A stretch of 17,252 nt of DNA from Streptosporangiaceae bacterium (GTDB lineage Bacteria > Actinomycetota > Actinomycetes > Streptosporangiales > Streptosporangiaceae): assembly GCA_025934635.1 (NCBI GenBank), contig JAICWX010000188.1, positions 1 to 17,252 on the forward strand, read 5' to 3'. The notes beneath the pieces were generated by a model. That model made no database searches. It was not told where the DNA came from and saw nothing but the letters and a program-made list of their open reading frames with translations. A program made the position numbers and the translations under genes. Positions 1-8,662 of this stretch are shown here, piece by piece. How positions within the stretch are numbered: the first letter of the stretch is position 1; the number at the start of each line of letters is the position of its first letter.

Positions 1-159
1 GCCATGCACGACGGCCAGCCGTCGGCCGACGACATCGCGATCGCCCGCGTGATCGGCGACGTGTGGCTGTCCAACCTGGTCGCCTGGGTGACCAGGCGGG
101 CGTCCGCGGACGACGTGAGCAGCCACCTCGAACTGGCCGCCCGCCTGCTGCTGCGCTAG
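1..159 (+). CDS. C-terminal fragment of a probable TetR-family regulator
   Basis: Frame 1 is open from the window edge to TAG at 157-159 and gives the last 52 residues of a protein. The fragment reads as two amphipathic helices with a Trp-rich first helix (GDVWLSNLVAWVTRRAS) and ends ARLLLR. This style is common in the C-terminal ligand/dimer domain of TetR-family repressors. The DNA-binding domain lies outside the window, so the family call is inferred from the tail alone. It converges on the DUF3068 gene with a 13-bp gap. If it is a TetR protein, it is a candidate for binding one of the operator families in this window, but nothing here proves that. It could also be another all-helical protein. 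Confidence 0.5.
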   Translation, partial: AMHDGQPSADDIAIARVIGDVWLSNLVAWVTRRASADDVSSHLELAARLLLR

Positions 160-172
160 CCGGGCATCCGGG

Positions 173-1135
173 TCAGCTCGTGTACTCGGGGGACATCACG
201 CTGGGCTCGTCATCGACCGTAGGACGCCGGCCGCGGCCGAGGAGGAGCCCGGTGACCAGGGCGATGAGGCCGGCGATCCCGAGGACCAGCGGCAGGATGA
301 CCTTGAGCAGGGTGAGCTCGTTCCGGCCGTTGCCGTCCAGCCGGGCGACGGTGGCGATGGTGGCCGGGGTGGCCTTCAGGTTGGCGTCGAAGAGCATCAG
401 GGCCTGAGTGCCGGCCGACGGGTCGCGCAAGGTCATCGTCTGGTGTTCCTGGACGTTGACGAGCGCGCCGGTGGCCGGATCCACGTAGTAGGTCAGGTGC
501 AGCTCGTAGAACTCGGGCAGGGTGACCGAGGCCGCGCTCATGCCGACCAGCGAGCCGGGCACCGTCTGGGTGGCGACCTGCACCGGGGCGACGTCCTCGG
601 TGAACTTGTAGGCCTCGGTGCCGTGCACGGTGGCGGTCCCGGCGAACGGGAACGGCACCGGCTTGTTCAGCGTGGTGTCGAAGACCTGGTAGGTCTGCTT
701 CTTGGTGCCGATCGGGAACACGTACCCGACCAGGCCCTGCTGCTGGATGGAGGAGTCGCCGTTGATGTTGGCGCCGCAGCACATGGTGAGCTCGCCGGTC
801 TTGCGGTCGAACGCGAACCGGCGGGTCATCTGCTGGACCGGCTGGTGGTTGGTCTGGTCGTAGACGTAGCTGTACTCGTTCCACACCGCGGTGGACGAGG
901 TGCCGGCCGCGCCGTCACCCTTGATCGTGTAGGTGGCCTGCATGGTGACGCCGGTCTTCTCGGTCAGCGCGGTCGCGCTGAAGTACGAGGCGTTGCTGGC
1001 GCTCAGCGTGGCCGTCTGGTACTCGTTCAGCGGGAACTTGACCACCTGGCCGACGATCCAGACCGGCAGCACCACCGCCAGCACGATGAGAAAGGCTCCG
1101 AGCCCTGCGAGCACCAGCCCGATGTTCCGACGCAT
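173..1135 (-). CDS. DUF3068 / PorA-family membrane protein
   Basis: A 320-residue protein with one N-terminal membrane segment (about residues 5-30, starting MRRNIGLVLAGLGAFLIVLA), a roughly 240-residue extracytoplasmic region, a second membrane segment near residues 280-305 and a short acidic cytoplasmic tail. This architecture, with phrases such as DRKTGELTMCCG, GYVFPIGTKKQTY and TYYVDPATGALV, matches the DUF3068 family, annotated as porin PorA family in actinobacteria. The name does not prove pore activity. ATG at 1135 is preferred over an in-frame ATG at 1192 because GGGAGG sits 4-6 nt upstream of it and the membrane segment follows directly. It is separated from the arabinan operon by 155 bp holding its own operators, so it is probably transcribed separately. 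Confidence 0.85.
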   Translation of the reverse strand: MRRNIGLVLAGLGAFLIVLAVVLPVWIVGQVVKFPLNEYQTATLSASNASYFSATALTEKTGVTMQATYTIKGDGAAGTSSTAVWNEYSYVYDQTNHQPVQQMTRRFAFDRKTGELTMCCGANINGDSSIQQQGLVGYVFPIGTKKQTYQVFDTTLNKPVPFPFAGTATVHGTEAYKFTEDVAPVQVATQTVPGSLVGMSAASVTLPEFYELHLTYYVDPATGALVNVQEHQTMTLRDPSAGTQALMLFDANLKATPATIATVARLDGNGRNELTLLKVILPLVLGIAGLIALVTGLLLGRGRRPTVDDEPSVMSPEYTS

Positions 1136-1157
1136 TAATCCTCCCGGAAACGGGAAT

Positions 1158-1173
1158 GTTACTTGCCGGTAGC
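1158..1173. promoter_or_regulatory. GTTACT-type 16-bp dyad upstream of the DUF3068 gene
   Basis: GTTACTTGCCGGTAGC matches the window-wide pattern GTTACT-N4-AGTAAC in its left half and in three to four positions of the right half. It lies 23-38 bp before the DUF3068 start codon, just upstream of the Shine-Dalgarno, a position suited to a repressor. Confidence 0.45.
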
Positions 1174-1223
1174 TTTCTTGCCACTCTGACATGGATCAAA
1201 CGGGTTGGCCATACCTAAAACAG

Positions 1224-1262
1224 TAACAAGTTCTAGTTTTTAGAACTGTAACAAGTTCTAGT
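1224..1262. promoter_or_regulatory. Tandem KstR-like operators, 25 bp apart
   Basis: Fourteen identical bases, TAACAAGTTCTAGT, occur at 1224-1237 and 1249-1262. The second copy sits in 1247-1260, which fully fits TnnAACnnGTTnnA, the consensus known for the TetR-family sterol regulator KstR. The first copy has one mismatch. In addition, 1241-1260 is an inverted repeat with perfect 7-bp arms TAGAACT/AGTTCTA around a 6-bp spacer. The 25-bp offset is close to two and a half helical turns. The regulator is not identified; the KstR resemblance is at motif level only. Confidence 0.55.
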
Positions 1263-1290
1263 CGCCGGGTCAGTAGCCGCGGCGGTTACG

Positions 1291-3081
1291 TCACCGGATC
1301 GTGAACGTCACCTGGGCGCCGGGGCCGGGCTGCTGCTTGAGGTTGACCGGTACCACCCGGGCCAGGTAGGTGCCGGACGGCAGCCCGGACAGGGCGGAGC
1401 GGGGCGAGCGGACGGTGACCTGCTTGCCGGCCGGCCCCTGGAGGGTGACCTGGTAGCGCAGGCCCAGGCCGGCACTGGGCCAGCTGAGGGTCACCGCCCC
1501 GGCCTGGGTCTGGGCCTGGACGTGGCCGACGGCGGGCACCGGCGGGCAGCCGTCCGGGTACTTCCACTCGTCGAACCACTGCGCCGGGTTCTTCGGCACG
1601 ATGCTGGGGTAGCCCGACGGCCCGGCCCGCACGTCGGCGGCCGGGGTGCCGAGGGCGTGGCCGCCGAAGATGGCCAGCGGCACGCTGACGAACCGGGGCT
1701 GGGTCACCGCGTTGGTGAACGCCGACATCGGCACGCAGCCGGACGTGACCGCCAGCGAGTTGACGTTGTAGCTGATCACCAGCGCGTCTTTGGTCGAGAG
1801 GGCGGGCTCGGCCCGGGCCTCGTACATGATCCGGTAGTCGTGCGCGGGGTCCAGGCCGATGGCCGGGCTGCGGTACAGCACGATCCCGGCGGCCGGGTCG
1901 AACGGCCCCCACGGCGCGTCCGCCGGGTACGCGTCGATGTCGTTGCTGCCCACCGCCGGATCGGCCTGGATGAGCCAGTACCGGCCGCTGGCCCGCACCA
2001 CGCTGAACCCGGAGGAGACGGTCAGGCCGGCCCCCAGGTCGAGGGTCCCGCCGGCCGGCTGGAGCGGCCGGGCGTCCTGCTGGGCCGCTGCCCACTGGCC
2101 GGCGCCGGCGTAGAACCGCCAGTCCTTGAAGCTGGTGAGCTGCGCCGCGGGCACCCGGGCCAGGTAGAGCTGCCGCTGCGGGAGGGGCGAGGCCGGGGTT
2201 CCGGTGTTCGGGGTCTGGGTGCCGTACACGTAGACGGTGTCCCCGGCCTGCAGCAGCGCGGCGCCCCAGACCAGCGGGGAGCCGGCGTCCGGCGGGGTGT
2301 AGCCGGGCAGCGGGATGAGCCGCGGCTGGGCCACCGCGCCGTTGGCCGGCCCGCGGCCCGCGGTGCTCAGCTGGGCGGCGTCGAAGGCGGCGATCACCGT
2401 CCCGGTGGCGACGAACGGGACGCTGCCCGGCAGGTACCGGTCGTAGAACTTGACGACCGTGCCGCCGACCTTGAGGCCGTCCTCGTCCCAGTAGCGCTCG
2501 TTGCCCAGGCCGGGGGCCTGCGGCGGCGCCACCACCGAGGCCGGCGCCCGGGTCGACCGGCCGGCCGCGTCGCAGGCGCCGCCGCCGGTCAGGGTGACGA
2601 ACCGGCTCTGCTGCCTGGCGGTCGTCCCGGTGGTCGTCTGGACCACGACCGAGTTGTGCACGAACCCGCTGATGGCGGAGAAGCCGATGTCCGGGCCGGC
2701 CGGGCCGAGGTAGGTGTCGGCGAAGAACCAGGCGAGCTGGCCCGGGCCGAGCGCGACCGCGGAGACGCCGTCCCCGCCGGCCCAGTCGGCGCAGGTCGCG
2801 TGGTTCGAGTAGGTCGTCCACTGGGCGTCGAGCGCGGCCGGGTCGGGGCCGCCGAGACCGCCCGGGGCGGACGCGCCGATCGTCACCGGGCCTGAGGCCG
2901 GGGCGGCCGCGGTGCCGCCGTGGTGCTGGATGGCCAGGGCGGCCAGCGCGACGACCAGGCCGCAGGCCAGGCCGATCACCAGGCCGGTGAACTCCAGGCG
3001 GCGTTTGGATCGTGGTGCGGCGAGGGGCACCGGGGCCAGCTTTTCCAGCAGGGATCCCTTGCGGTGGCGGCCGGCGGTCAT
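1291..3081 (-). CDS. Membrane-anchored DUF4185-like protein with C-terminal FN3-like domain, putative endo-D-arabinanase (GH183-type)
   Basis: A 596-residue protein: basic N-terminus, one membrane segment (about residues 30-52), Ala/Gly/Pro linker, then a large beta-rich domain from about residue 85 with GGDG (102-105), FADTYLG (120-126) and HNS (142-144), and repeated beta-strand phrases such as WGAALLQAGDTVYVYG. These are features of DUF4185-type beta-propellers, some of which have been shown to be GH183 endo-D-arabinanases in mycobacteria and Bacteroidota. Residues from about 515 to the end look like a fibronectin type III or similar Ig-like module. The Asp residues in GGDG and FADT are catalytic candidates by inference. 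The ATG overlaps the stop of the upstream paralogue (ATGA, 3078-3081), so translation is probably coupled. The N-in anchor places the domain outside the membrane. Substrate D-arabinan is inferred from the AftD context. Confidence 0.65.
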   Translation of the reverse strand: MTAGRHRKGSLLEKLAPVPLAAPRSKRRLEFTGLVIGLACGLVVALAALAIQHHGGTAAAPASGPVTIGASAPGGLGGPDPAALDAQWTTYSNHATCADWAGGDGVSAVALGPGQLAWFFADTYLGPAGPDIGFSAISGFVHNSVVVQTTTGTTARQQSRFVTLTGGGACDAAGRSTRAPASVVAPPQAPGLGNERYWDEDGLKVGGTVVKFYDRYLPGSVPFVATGTVIAAFDAAQLSTAGRGPANGAVAQPRLIPLPGYTPPDAGSPLVWGAALLQAGDTVYVYGTQTPNTGTPASPLPQRQLYLARVPAAQLTSFKDWRFYAGAGQWAAAQQDARPLQPAGGTLDLGAGLTVSSGFSVVRASGRYWLIQADPAVGSNDIDAYPADAPWGPFDPAAGIVLYRSPAIGLDPAHDYRIMYEARAEPALSTKDALVISYNVNSLAVTSGCVPMSAFTNAVTQPRFVSVPLAIFGGHALGTPAADVRAGPSGYPSIVPKNPAQWFDEWKYPDGCPPVPAVGHVQAQTQAGAVTLSWPSAGLGLRYQVTLQGPAGKQVTVRSPRSALSGLPSGTYLARVVPVNLKQQPGPGAQVTFTIR

Positions 3082-4331
3082 GGTGCGGGCCCGGGCTCGG
3101 TGACGGGACTGGCCGGGCCGGAGATGCCGGGGAGGGTGACGTCGAGGAAGCGGGGCCGGTAGATGGCGGCGTTACTGAAGTTCTCGGCGTCCCGGATGGT
3201 GTTCGTGCTGTAGCTGACGAGCACGTCGGTGCCGTGGCTGAACTGCGGCACGATCCGGTACTCGTAGGTGAGGTAGCCGCCGGGCAGGTGCGGCTGGTAG
3301 ACGCTGTACCGGGGGCTGTCCGGGCCGAACCCGGCCGGGCAGGAGGCGTAGTAGGCGACCGCGTTGTCGGTGGTGCCGATGCTGGTGGTGTCGCTGGTCA
3401 GCAGCACGAAGGTGCCGTTGACGGCGGTCACGCTGAAGCCGGCGGACACGCCCGTCCGCAGCACCCGGGCCGACCGGGGATCGGTCGTCCAGGACGTACC
3501 GGAGCAGCCCGGCTTGGCGTCGTAGTACTCCCAGGGCTCGCCCGCCGCGAGGCCGCCGACCGGGACGCGGGCCAGGTAGAGCGGGAACGGCTCGGAGCGG
3601 CCGTTGTACGGCTTGACGCCGTAGATGTACAGGTAGCCGCCCGAGACCAGGGTAGCCGCGCCCCAGATGACCGGGTTGCCGCCGGCCGTGTCGTCGATGC
3701 CGACCGGCGTGCCCCCGCCCGGGGTGAGCGTGTCGGTCGCCGGGTCGAGGGAGAAGGACTCGACCACCGTGCCGACCAGCTTGTACGGGAACTGGTCGGG
3801 GTGCAGGTCCCGGTCGGCCAGCTGGTAGAACTTGTAGACCGCGCCGCCGTCGAGGACCTGGTCGCCGTTGATCAGCTCGTACCGGCTGGCCGGGTAGGGC
3901 GGCGGCGGGGTAACCCAGGTGTAGTCACCGGCGCCGCTGTAGCCGCCGACGGGGGGCGGCTGCGCGGAGGTAGGCCCGAGGTGGCCGTCGCGGTACAGCA
4001 CCGCGCTGTTGTGCGCCAGGCCGGTGCTGAGCGGCGGGCGGGCGCCGCCGGGACCGGTGGCGCCGAGGAAGGTGTCGGCGAAGAACCAGGTCGTGCTGCC
4101 GTCGGGCATCAGCAGGGACTGGGCGCCGTCGCCGCCGTTCCACGCGCCGGACAGGTTGCCGTAGCCCTGGAACAGGGCGTTCCAGGGCGCGTCGGGACGG
4201 GCCGTGGCCGTCCCGGTGTAGCCGGGCGGCGAACCGGGGCGGCCGGTGAAGAAGAACACGACGCCGGCCACGATCGCCAGAACGGCCAGGACGCAGGCGC
4301 AGCCAATCCCTCGGCGGGTTCGCCTGCGCAC
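3078..4331 (-). CDS. Membrane-anchored DUF4185-like protein, putative endo-D-arabinanase (GH183-type)
   Basis: A 417-residue paralogue of the following gene. It has an Arg-rich start, one membrane segment (about residues 9-29), and an extracytoplasmic domain with the same landmarks: GGDG (66-69), FADTFLG (84-90), HNS (107-109) and VIWGAATLVSGGYLYIYG. It lacks the FN3-like C-terminal module. No lipobox cysteine is seen, so it is a signal-anchor rather than a lipoprotein. The start is GTG at 4329-4331, with GGGAG 8 nt upstream. A GTTACT-type dyad lies 24-39 bp upstream, suggesting some independent control inside the operon. The reading frame of the upstream AftD-like gene appears to overlap its first 223 bp. 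Function is inferred from family resemblance plus the neighbouring arabinosyltransferase. Confidence 0.65.
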   Translation of the reverse strand: MRRRTRRGIGCACVLAVLAIVAGVVFFFTGRPGSPPGYTGTATARPDAPWNALFQGYGNLSGAWNGGDGAQSLLMPDGSTTWFFADTFLGATGPGGARPPLSTGLAHNSAVLYRDGHLGPTSAQPPPVGGYSGAGDYTWVTPPPPYPASRYELINGDQVLDGGAVYKFYQLADRDLHPDQFPYKLVGTVVESFSLDPATDTLTPGGGTPVGIDDTAGGNPVIWGAATLVSGGYLYIYGVKPYNGRSEPFPLYLARVPVGGLAAGEPWEYYDAKPGCSGTSWTTDPRSARVLRTGVSAGFSVTAVNGTFVLLTSDTTSIGTTDNAVAYYASCPAGFGPDSPRYSVYQPHLPGGYLTYEYRIVPQFSHGTDVLVSYSTNTIRDAENFSNAAIYRPRFLDVTLPGISGPASPVTEPGPAP

Positions 4332-7300
4332 GATAGCGGCTCCCTCGGGAGGAGGTTACTCTTCGGTAATTGTCCCACGTTCGCGGGACCGGCGACGGCC
4401 ATAACGGTGCATAACGGTAACGCGTTCTCGTTCTCGTTCCGGCTCGCAACCGTGGGACGGAGCAGGGCGGCCGCCATCCCGCCGACCACGATCAGGCAGA
4501 TGACCTGCGGGATCGCGTTGGCCGGGGCGCTGACCTCCAGCCCGATGTCGCCGGACAGGGCCAGGTGCTCGCCGACCGCGCCGCAGGCCGAGGCCAGCAC
4601 GAGCAGGCCGGCCAGCAGCCACGGGCCGGCCTCCTGGCGGCGGGTGCGGGCCAGCAGCGCGAACGCGCAGGCGGCGGCGGGCACCAGGACGGCCCCCGGG
4701 TAGCCGCCGAGGACCAGCCCGGCCCCGGCCAGGACCAGGATCCCGGCCGCCCGCGCGAGCCAGCGGGGCCCGCGTGGCCGTTGCGACGGCTCTGGCCATT
4801 GGCTTACTCCCGGGGGCGGACGGCGGCGCCGGAACCGGACCACCGCGACGAGCAGCACCACGGCCAGCGCGGCCAGGCCGCCCGCGACCGCGTCGCGGTA
4901 CAGCGATTCCGGCTGGTAGGTGAGCGTCACCACCCCGGCCGTCCCGGCCGGGAGCACCCAGGCCTGCTTCCAGCCGTCGAGGCGCACCGGCGCCAGCGGG
5001 CGGCCGTGCACCACCGCGCGCCAGCCCGGGTTGAAGTTCTCGTTCACGATCAGGTAGGAGCGGGCGGCCGCGTCGACGCGGAGCGTGCGCACCGAGGACG
5101 TCCAGGACATGATGTCCGCCGCCCGCGGCGTGCTGGCGGTCCGCGGCGCGCCGGTCCGGGGGACGGCGCCGAGGACCACGGCCTGGATGCTGAAGCCGTC
5201 GGCCTCGGGCTCGGTCACCCGGTCGGACCCGGCCGTCAGGGTGGCCCGGGAGCAGGCGGTGAACGCCAGCGGGCGGCCGTTCATCAGGTCGGTGAACGTG
5301 CCGGTCACCTTGGTCGGCACCGTGACCCCGTTGACCGCGAGCCGCGGTCCGAGCCCGCACGGCAGCCGGAACGGCACCGGGTCCGGCGGCGCGGTGATGA
5401 CCGGCACCCCGGGGATGGTCACGTCGGTCACCTCGAGCGGCGCCTGGACCGGGGTGAAGGTGAGCCGCAGGCTGGTCGTCTTCATCGGCGCGAACTTCAC
5501 GACGCCGCCGGCCCCGAGCATGGCGCCGCGGGCCTGGCCGCCGGACCCGATGATGAGCAGCTGGGCCGATCCGGACGCGCCCGGCGGGCGGGCGATGGTG
5601 ATCTTCCTGACCGTGCGCTGATACCCCCACCGGATGGTCAGCGTCGGGCTCCGGTCGGCCGCGCTGGCGATCCAGGTGGTCGCCGGGTCGCCGTCGAAGG
5701 CGCTCCTCGGCTGGTCCTGCGGGGCCGCGATGAACACCGAGGAGGCGGTCGCGGTGGCCTGCTGCTGGTCGAAGCGCGCGTACCGGTCGATCAGCGACGG
5801 GCTGACCAAGATGGCGGAGCCGCGGACGGCCGCCAGCCGGGCCGCGGGTTCGGTGAAGGACTGGTCGAAGCCGTACTGTTCCTCGGTCGAGGACGACAGC
5901 AGCGGGGAGCACACCCACCGCAGCGAGGTGAGCATGCAGCTGGACGGCTGCGGCTGGGCCTTGGACAGCACCACGGCCGACGGGTCGGTGCGGACCGCGG
6001 CCGGGGCCACGATGGTCCGGTGGGCGGTGACGCCGGGCACCACGATGCCGGCGATGCCCACCTGGGGGCCGAACACCGGGGCGGGCGGCTGGTAGGCCAG
6101 GCCGGTGACCGTGATGCGCAGCCAGCGGGAGGGTCCGTCCGGCACCATCAGCGGCTGGAGGTCGCCGGTGACCCGCACCTGATCGCTGACCTGGCCCGCC
6201 GCGGTGCTCACGGTGACCCGGGTGACGGGCGGGCCGATGGCGGTGCTGACGGCGAAGGCCACCTTGATGACGTGCGGGTTGACCGGGGCGCCGAAACCGG
6301 TCTGGATCCACTGGCCGACGGGCCCGTTCCAGCTGCCGGACTCCCACATGGTGCGCAGGTCGGCGTCGACCGCCGCGAACGGGAGCGCGCCGCTGGCCCA
6401 CTGGGTGGAGAACGCCTTGAGGTCGGAGTCGGAGGAGGATGCGGTCACGCCGGTGATGCCGGTGTACCGCGCGACGGCCTGGTACCTGGCCCAGCCGGGC
6501 TCGAGGTAGTCGTCGGCGGACAGGAAGGTCTCGGCCGGTTCGGTCGCGGTGAGGGTCGGGGAGAAGTTCGTCCGCAGCTGGCCGAAGTTGACGGCCCGGC
6601 GCCGCAGCGAGCCGGTCACCACCGAGCCCGCGGCCGGCTGGCCCGCGCCGTCGTCGTTGACCAGGACCGGCCTGCTGCTGCCGAGCAGGCCCTGGCCGGC
6701 CAGCGTGAGCAGCGATTCCGGGGCGCCGTAGACCCGCAGGGCGCTCGCGGCGGACTGGACCACCGCGGCGGGCTGCGGGCCGGCTACCTGGAAGATCTGC
6801 ACGGCCGGGTAGGGCGCGTCGAAGTCGGTGGCCGCGTCGTCCGGGGCCAGGCCGCTGACCAGCGGGCCGAACTGCTTCACGGGGGTGATGCCGGGCGAGG
6901 CGGTGAGCGCGTCGCTGATCCGGGCCGGCCAGGTCCCGTTGAGCGCCGGGCGGGACAGGTCGTTGCGGACCAGCACGTACTTCACGCCCATCCGGGCCAG
7001 CAGCTGGGTCAGGGCGGCCGACCCGTCGCCCGCGGCCAGCTGCTGGTCGATGGCGTTCAGCAGCCGCTCGTTGCCGGTGGACCCGACCGCGGCCAGGTTC
7101 CGCTCCGCAAAATCCGCGTCGGTGAGCGCCTGCAGCACGTCGTCCATCGGGCTGCCCCACAGGTACTGGCCGAACGGCGCGCCCGGCTCGACCAGGACCG
7201 CCTGCTTCCCGGCGTGCGTGTTCAGCCAGCTGGCGGCGGCGGTCCAGTACGGCGGGACCTGGCCGAACGAGCCGTCGCTGGCCAGCCCGGTCGTGACGGC

Positions 7301-8662
7301 GGGCAGCACCAGCCCGGCCAGGGCAGCCGCGAACGCCGCGGCGAACGCGGCCCGCCGGCCGGCCTGGCGGCCGGCCGGCGCCAGCAGGTGGGCCAGGCCG
7401 AGCGCGAGTGGAAGGCGAAGCAGCGGATCGAACTTCCACAGGTTGCGGAACGGCGCCCCCGGGCCGTTGATCAAGCTGATGAGCGGGTCTTCCAGCGGGC
7501 TGCCGAGGCTGCTCACGTAGCCGAGCGAGATGACGAGCAGGCCGAGCAGCGCGGACCACAGCAGGAACCGGCGCTCGGGGATCGCGCGGCCCGGGCCCGG
7601 GTTGGCGGAGTCCGGGCGGGTGCGGTGCAGCAGGCCGGCCAGGCCGAGGGCGGCGAGCAGGCCGGTCAGCAAGGTGGGCAGCAACTCGGTGGCGACACCG
7701 AACGCGATCGGCCGCCAGTACAGGCCGTTCACCACCAGGAAGCTGACCCAGTTCTCGGTGCCGCGGAAGATGTTGAGCAGGCTGGTCGAGGACGAGGTCA
7801 CCTGCGCGGATTCGGTGTAGGGCACGACCGAGACGCCGTACTTCGACAGCAGCACCAGCGGGACGGACCACATGGCGGTGACCAGGACCACGGCCGGGAT
7901 CCACCAGGTCAGCATCCGGACCCGCGGCCAGGCACCGGGCCGGGCCACGATGTAGAGGAAGGCGGGGACCAGGACGGCGACGGCCGAGGCCGCGTTCATC
8001 CCGCTGCACAGCGCGACCGCCGCGGCCGAGCGGGCCACCGCGCGGGCCCGGGCGGACGGGCCGGGATACCCGGCCCCGGTGCCGCGGCGCCACGGGCGCG
8101 CGTCGGTGAGCGGGATCAGGATCCAGGGCAGCATCGCCATCGGCAGGAACTCGCCGGACATCGAGCCGACGATGCTGAGCGCGGCCGGCGACAGCGCGTA
8201 GGCCAGTCCCCCGGCCGCCCGCGGCCACGGCGTGCCGATGTCCAGCCGCCGGGCCAGCCGCTCGACGCCGGCGAAGGCCACGACGAGCAGCAGGCCGATC
8301 CACAGCCGCTGGAGAACCCAGCCCTCGACGGACAGCAGCCGGCCGAGCTCGAAGAACGGGCCCATCGGGAACAGGTAACCGACCGCCTGGTTCAGCAGCC
8401 CGCCGAACTGCTGCGGGTCCCACAGGGTGAGCGCGCTGGACAGGAACCGGGCCGGGTCGACCACGAGCTCGAACTTGGTGTCCGCGATGATGTCGCCGGG
8501 CGCGGTCGCGAACGGCAGGGCCAGCAGGAACACGCAGCACGCGAGCCACCGGTACCGGTCCGCCGCCCGCCGCCCGCGCTCCCGCCAGGAGCCGGCCGGT
8601 CCGGCGGGCTCCTCCGCCGGCGGTCGCGGGTCGCTCAGGCGCGGCGCCGACGTATCCGTCAC
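4109..8662 (-). CDS. aftD: AftD-like alpha-(1->3)-arabinofuranosyltransferase (DUF3367 family, GT-C)
   Basis: As read, 1517 residues; mycobacterial AftD is about 1400. The N-terminus is a polytopic GT-C membrane domain. After the first membrane segment comes the loop IIADTKFELVVDP (D61), then WDPQQFGG (81-88) and NQAVGYLFPMGPFF (91-104), the strongest AftD signature. A membrane region to about residue 450 is followed by a large extracytoplasmic part with two discoidin-like carbohydrate-binding segments (for example SAFDGDPATTWIAS). The C-terminus returns to the membrane (last helix about residues 1387-1402). AftD adds D-arabinofuranose from decaprenyl-phosphoryl-arabinose to arabinan on the outer face of the membrane. 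GTG at 8662 overlaps the stop of the GT4 gene (GTGA). Residues after about 1412 look non-native and overlap the next gene in another frame, so the true end may lie near 4356-4430. Confidence 0.85.
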   Translation of the reverse strand: MTDTSAPRLSDPRPPAEEPAGPAGSWRERGRRAADRYRWLACCVFLLALPFATAPGDIIADTKFELVVDPARFLSSALTLWDPQQFGGLLNQAVGYLFPMGPFFELGRLLSVEGWVLQRLWIGLLLVVAFAGVERLARRLDIGTPWPRAAGGLAYALSPAALSIVGSMSGEFLPMAMLPWILIPLTDARPWRRGTGAGYPGPSARARAVARSAAAVALCSGMNAASAVAVLVPAFLYIVARPGAWPRVRMLTWWIPAVVLVTAMWSVPLVLLSKYGVSVVPYTESAQVTSSSTSLLNIFRGTENWVSFLVVNGLYWRPIAFGVATELLPTLLTGLLAALGLAGLLHRTRPDSANPGPGRAIPERRFLLWSALLGLLVISLGYVSSLGSPLEDPLISLINGPGAPFRNLWKFDPLLRLPLALGLAHLLAPAGRQAGRRAAFAAAFAAALAGLVLPAVTTGLASDGSFGQVPPYWTAAASWLNTHAGKQAVLVEPGAPFGQYLWGSPMDDVLQALTDADFAERNLAAVGSTGNERLLNAIDQQLAAGDGSAALTQLLARMGVKYVLVRNDLSRPALNGTWPARISDALTASPGITPVKQFGPLVSGLAPDDAATDFDAPYPAVQIFQVAGPQPAAVVQSAASALRVYGAPESLLTLAGQGLLGSSRPVLVNDDGAGQPAAGSVVTGSLRRRAVNFGQLRTNFSPTLTATEPAETFLSADDYLEPGWARYQAVARYTGITGVTASSSDSDLKAFSTQWASGALPFAAVDADLRTMWESGSWNGPVGQWIQTGFGAPVNPHVIKVAFAVSTAIGPPVTRVTVSTAAGQVSDQVRVTGDLQPLMVPDGPSRWLRITVTGLAYQPPAPVFGPQVGIAGIVVPGVTAHRTIVAPAAVRTDPSAVVLSKAQPQPSSCMLTSLRWVCSPLLSSSTEEQYGFDQSFTEPAARLAAVRGSAILVSPSLIDRYARFDQQQATATASSVFIAAPQDQPRSAFDGDPATTWIASAADRSPTLTIRWGYQRTVRKITIARPPGASGSAQLLIIGSGGQARGAMLGAGGVVKFAPMKTTSLRLTFTPVQAPLEVTDVTIPGVPVITAPPDPVPFRLPCGLGPRLAVNGVTVPTKVTGTFTDLMNGRPLAFTACSRATLTAGSDRVTEPEADGFSIQAVVLGAVPRTGAPRTASTPRAADIMSWTSSVRTLRVDAAARSYLIVNENFNPGWRAVVHGRPLAPVRLDGWKQAWVLPAGTAGVVTLTYQPESLYRDAVAGGLAALAVVLLVAVVRFRRRRPPPGVSQWPEPSQRPRGPRWLARAAGILVLAGAGLVLGGYPGAVLVPAAACAFALLARTRRQEAGPWLLAGLLVLASACGAVGEHLALSGDIGLEVSAPANAIPQVICLIVVGGMAAALLRPTVASRNENENALPLCTVMAVAGPANVGQLPKSNLLPREPLSCAGEPAEGLAAPASWPFWRSWPASCSSSPAAPVRRPATPGRPRPVPTRPGTPCSRATATCPARGTAATAPSPC
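4332..4440 (-). other. Intergenic-looking stretch inside the apparent 3' end of the AftD-like frame
   Basis: This stretch has lower GC than its flanks, an operator-like dyad (4355-4370), a 9-bp tandem repeat CATAACGGT at 4400-4408 and 4410-4418, and 6-bp GTTCTC units at 4424-4435. It looks like an intergenic promoter region, yet the AftD-like frame continues through it without a stop. In an alternative minus frame a TAA occurs at 4356-4358. Confidence 0.45.
4355..4370. promoter_or_regulatory. GTTACT-type 16-bp dyad upstream of first DUF4185-like gene
   Basis: GTTACTCTTCGGTAAT keeps the full left half GTTACT and GTAA of the right half. It lies just before the Shine-Dalgarno of the 417-residue DUF4185-like gene, which resembles the placement of the copies at 1158 and 11820. 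Confidence 0.5.

Larger units (their letters stand above)
1136..1290 (-). promoter_or_regulatory. AT-richer promoter region of the DUF3068 gene
   Basis: This 155-bp stretch separates the second DUF4185-like gene from the DUF3068 start and is visibly AT-richer than the surrounding coding DNA. It holds two direct copies of TAACAAGTTCTAGT (1224-1237 and 1249-1262), a dyad at 1241-1260, one GTTACT-type dyad at 1158-1173, and a Shine-Dalgarno GGGAGG next to the start. No clear -35/-10 pair was assigned. Confidence 0.6.

Noticed and set aside
1136..1192. Upstream in-frame ATG (1192) for the DUF3068 gene
   Set aside because: No Shine-Dalgarno before it; it would add 19 polar residues before the membrane helix and translate through the operator at 1158. 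ATG 1135 has GGGAGG in good position.
3171..3186. Another GTTACT sequence inside the DUF4185-like coding region
   Set aside because: The right half-site is missing and it lies within coding sequence; treated as chance.
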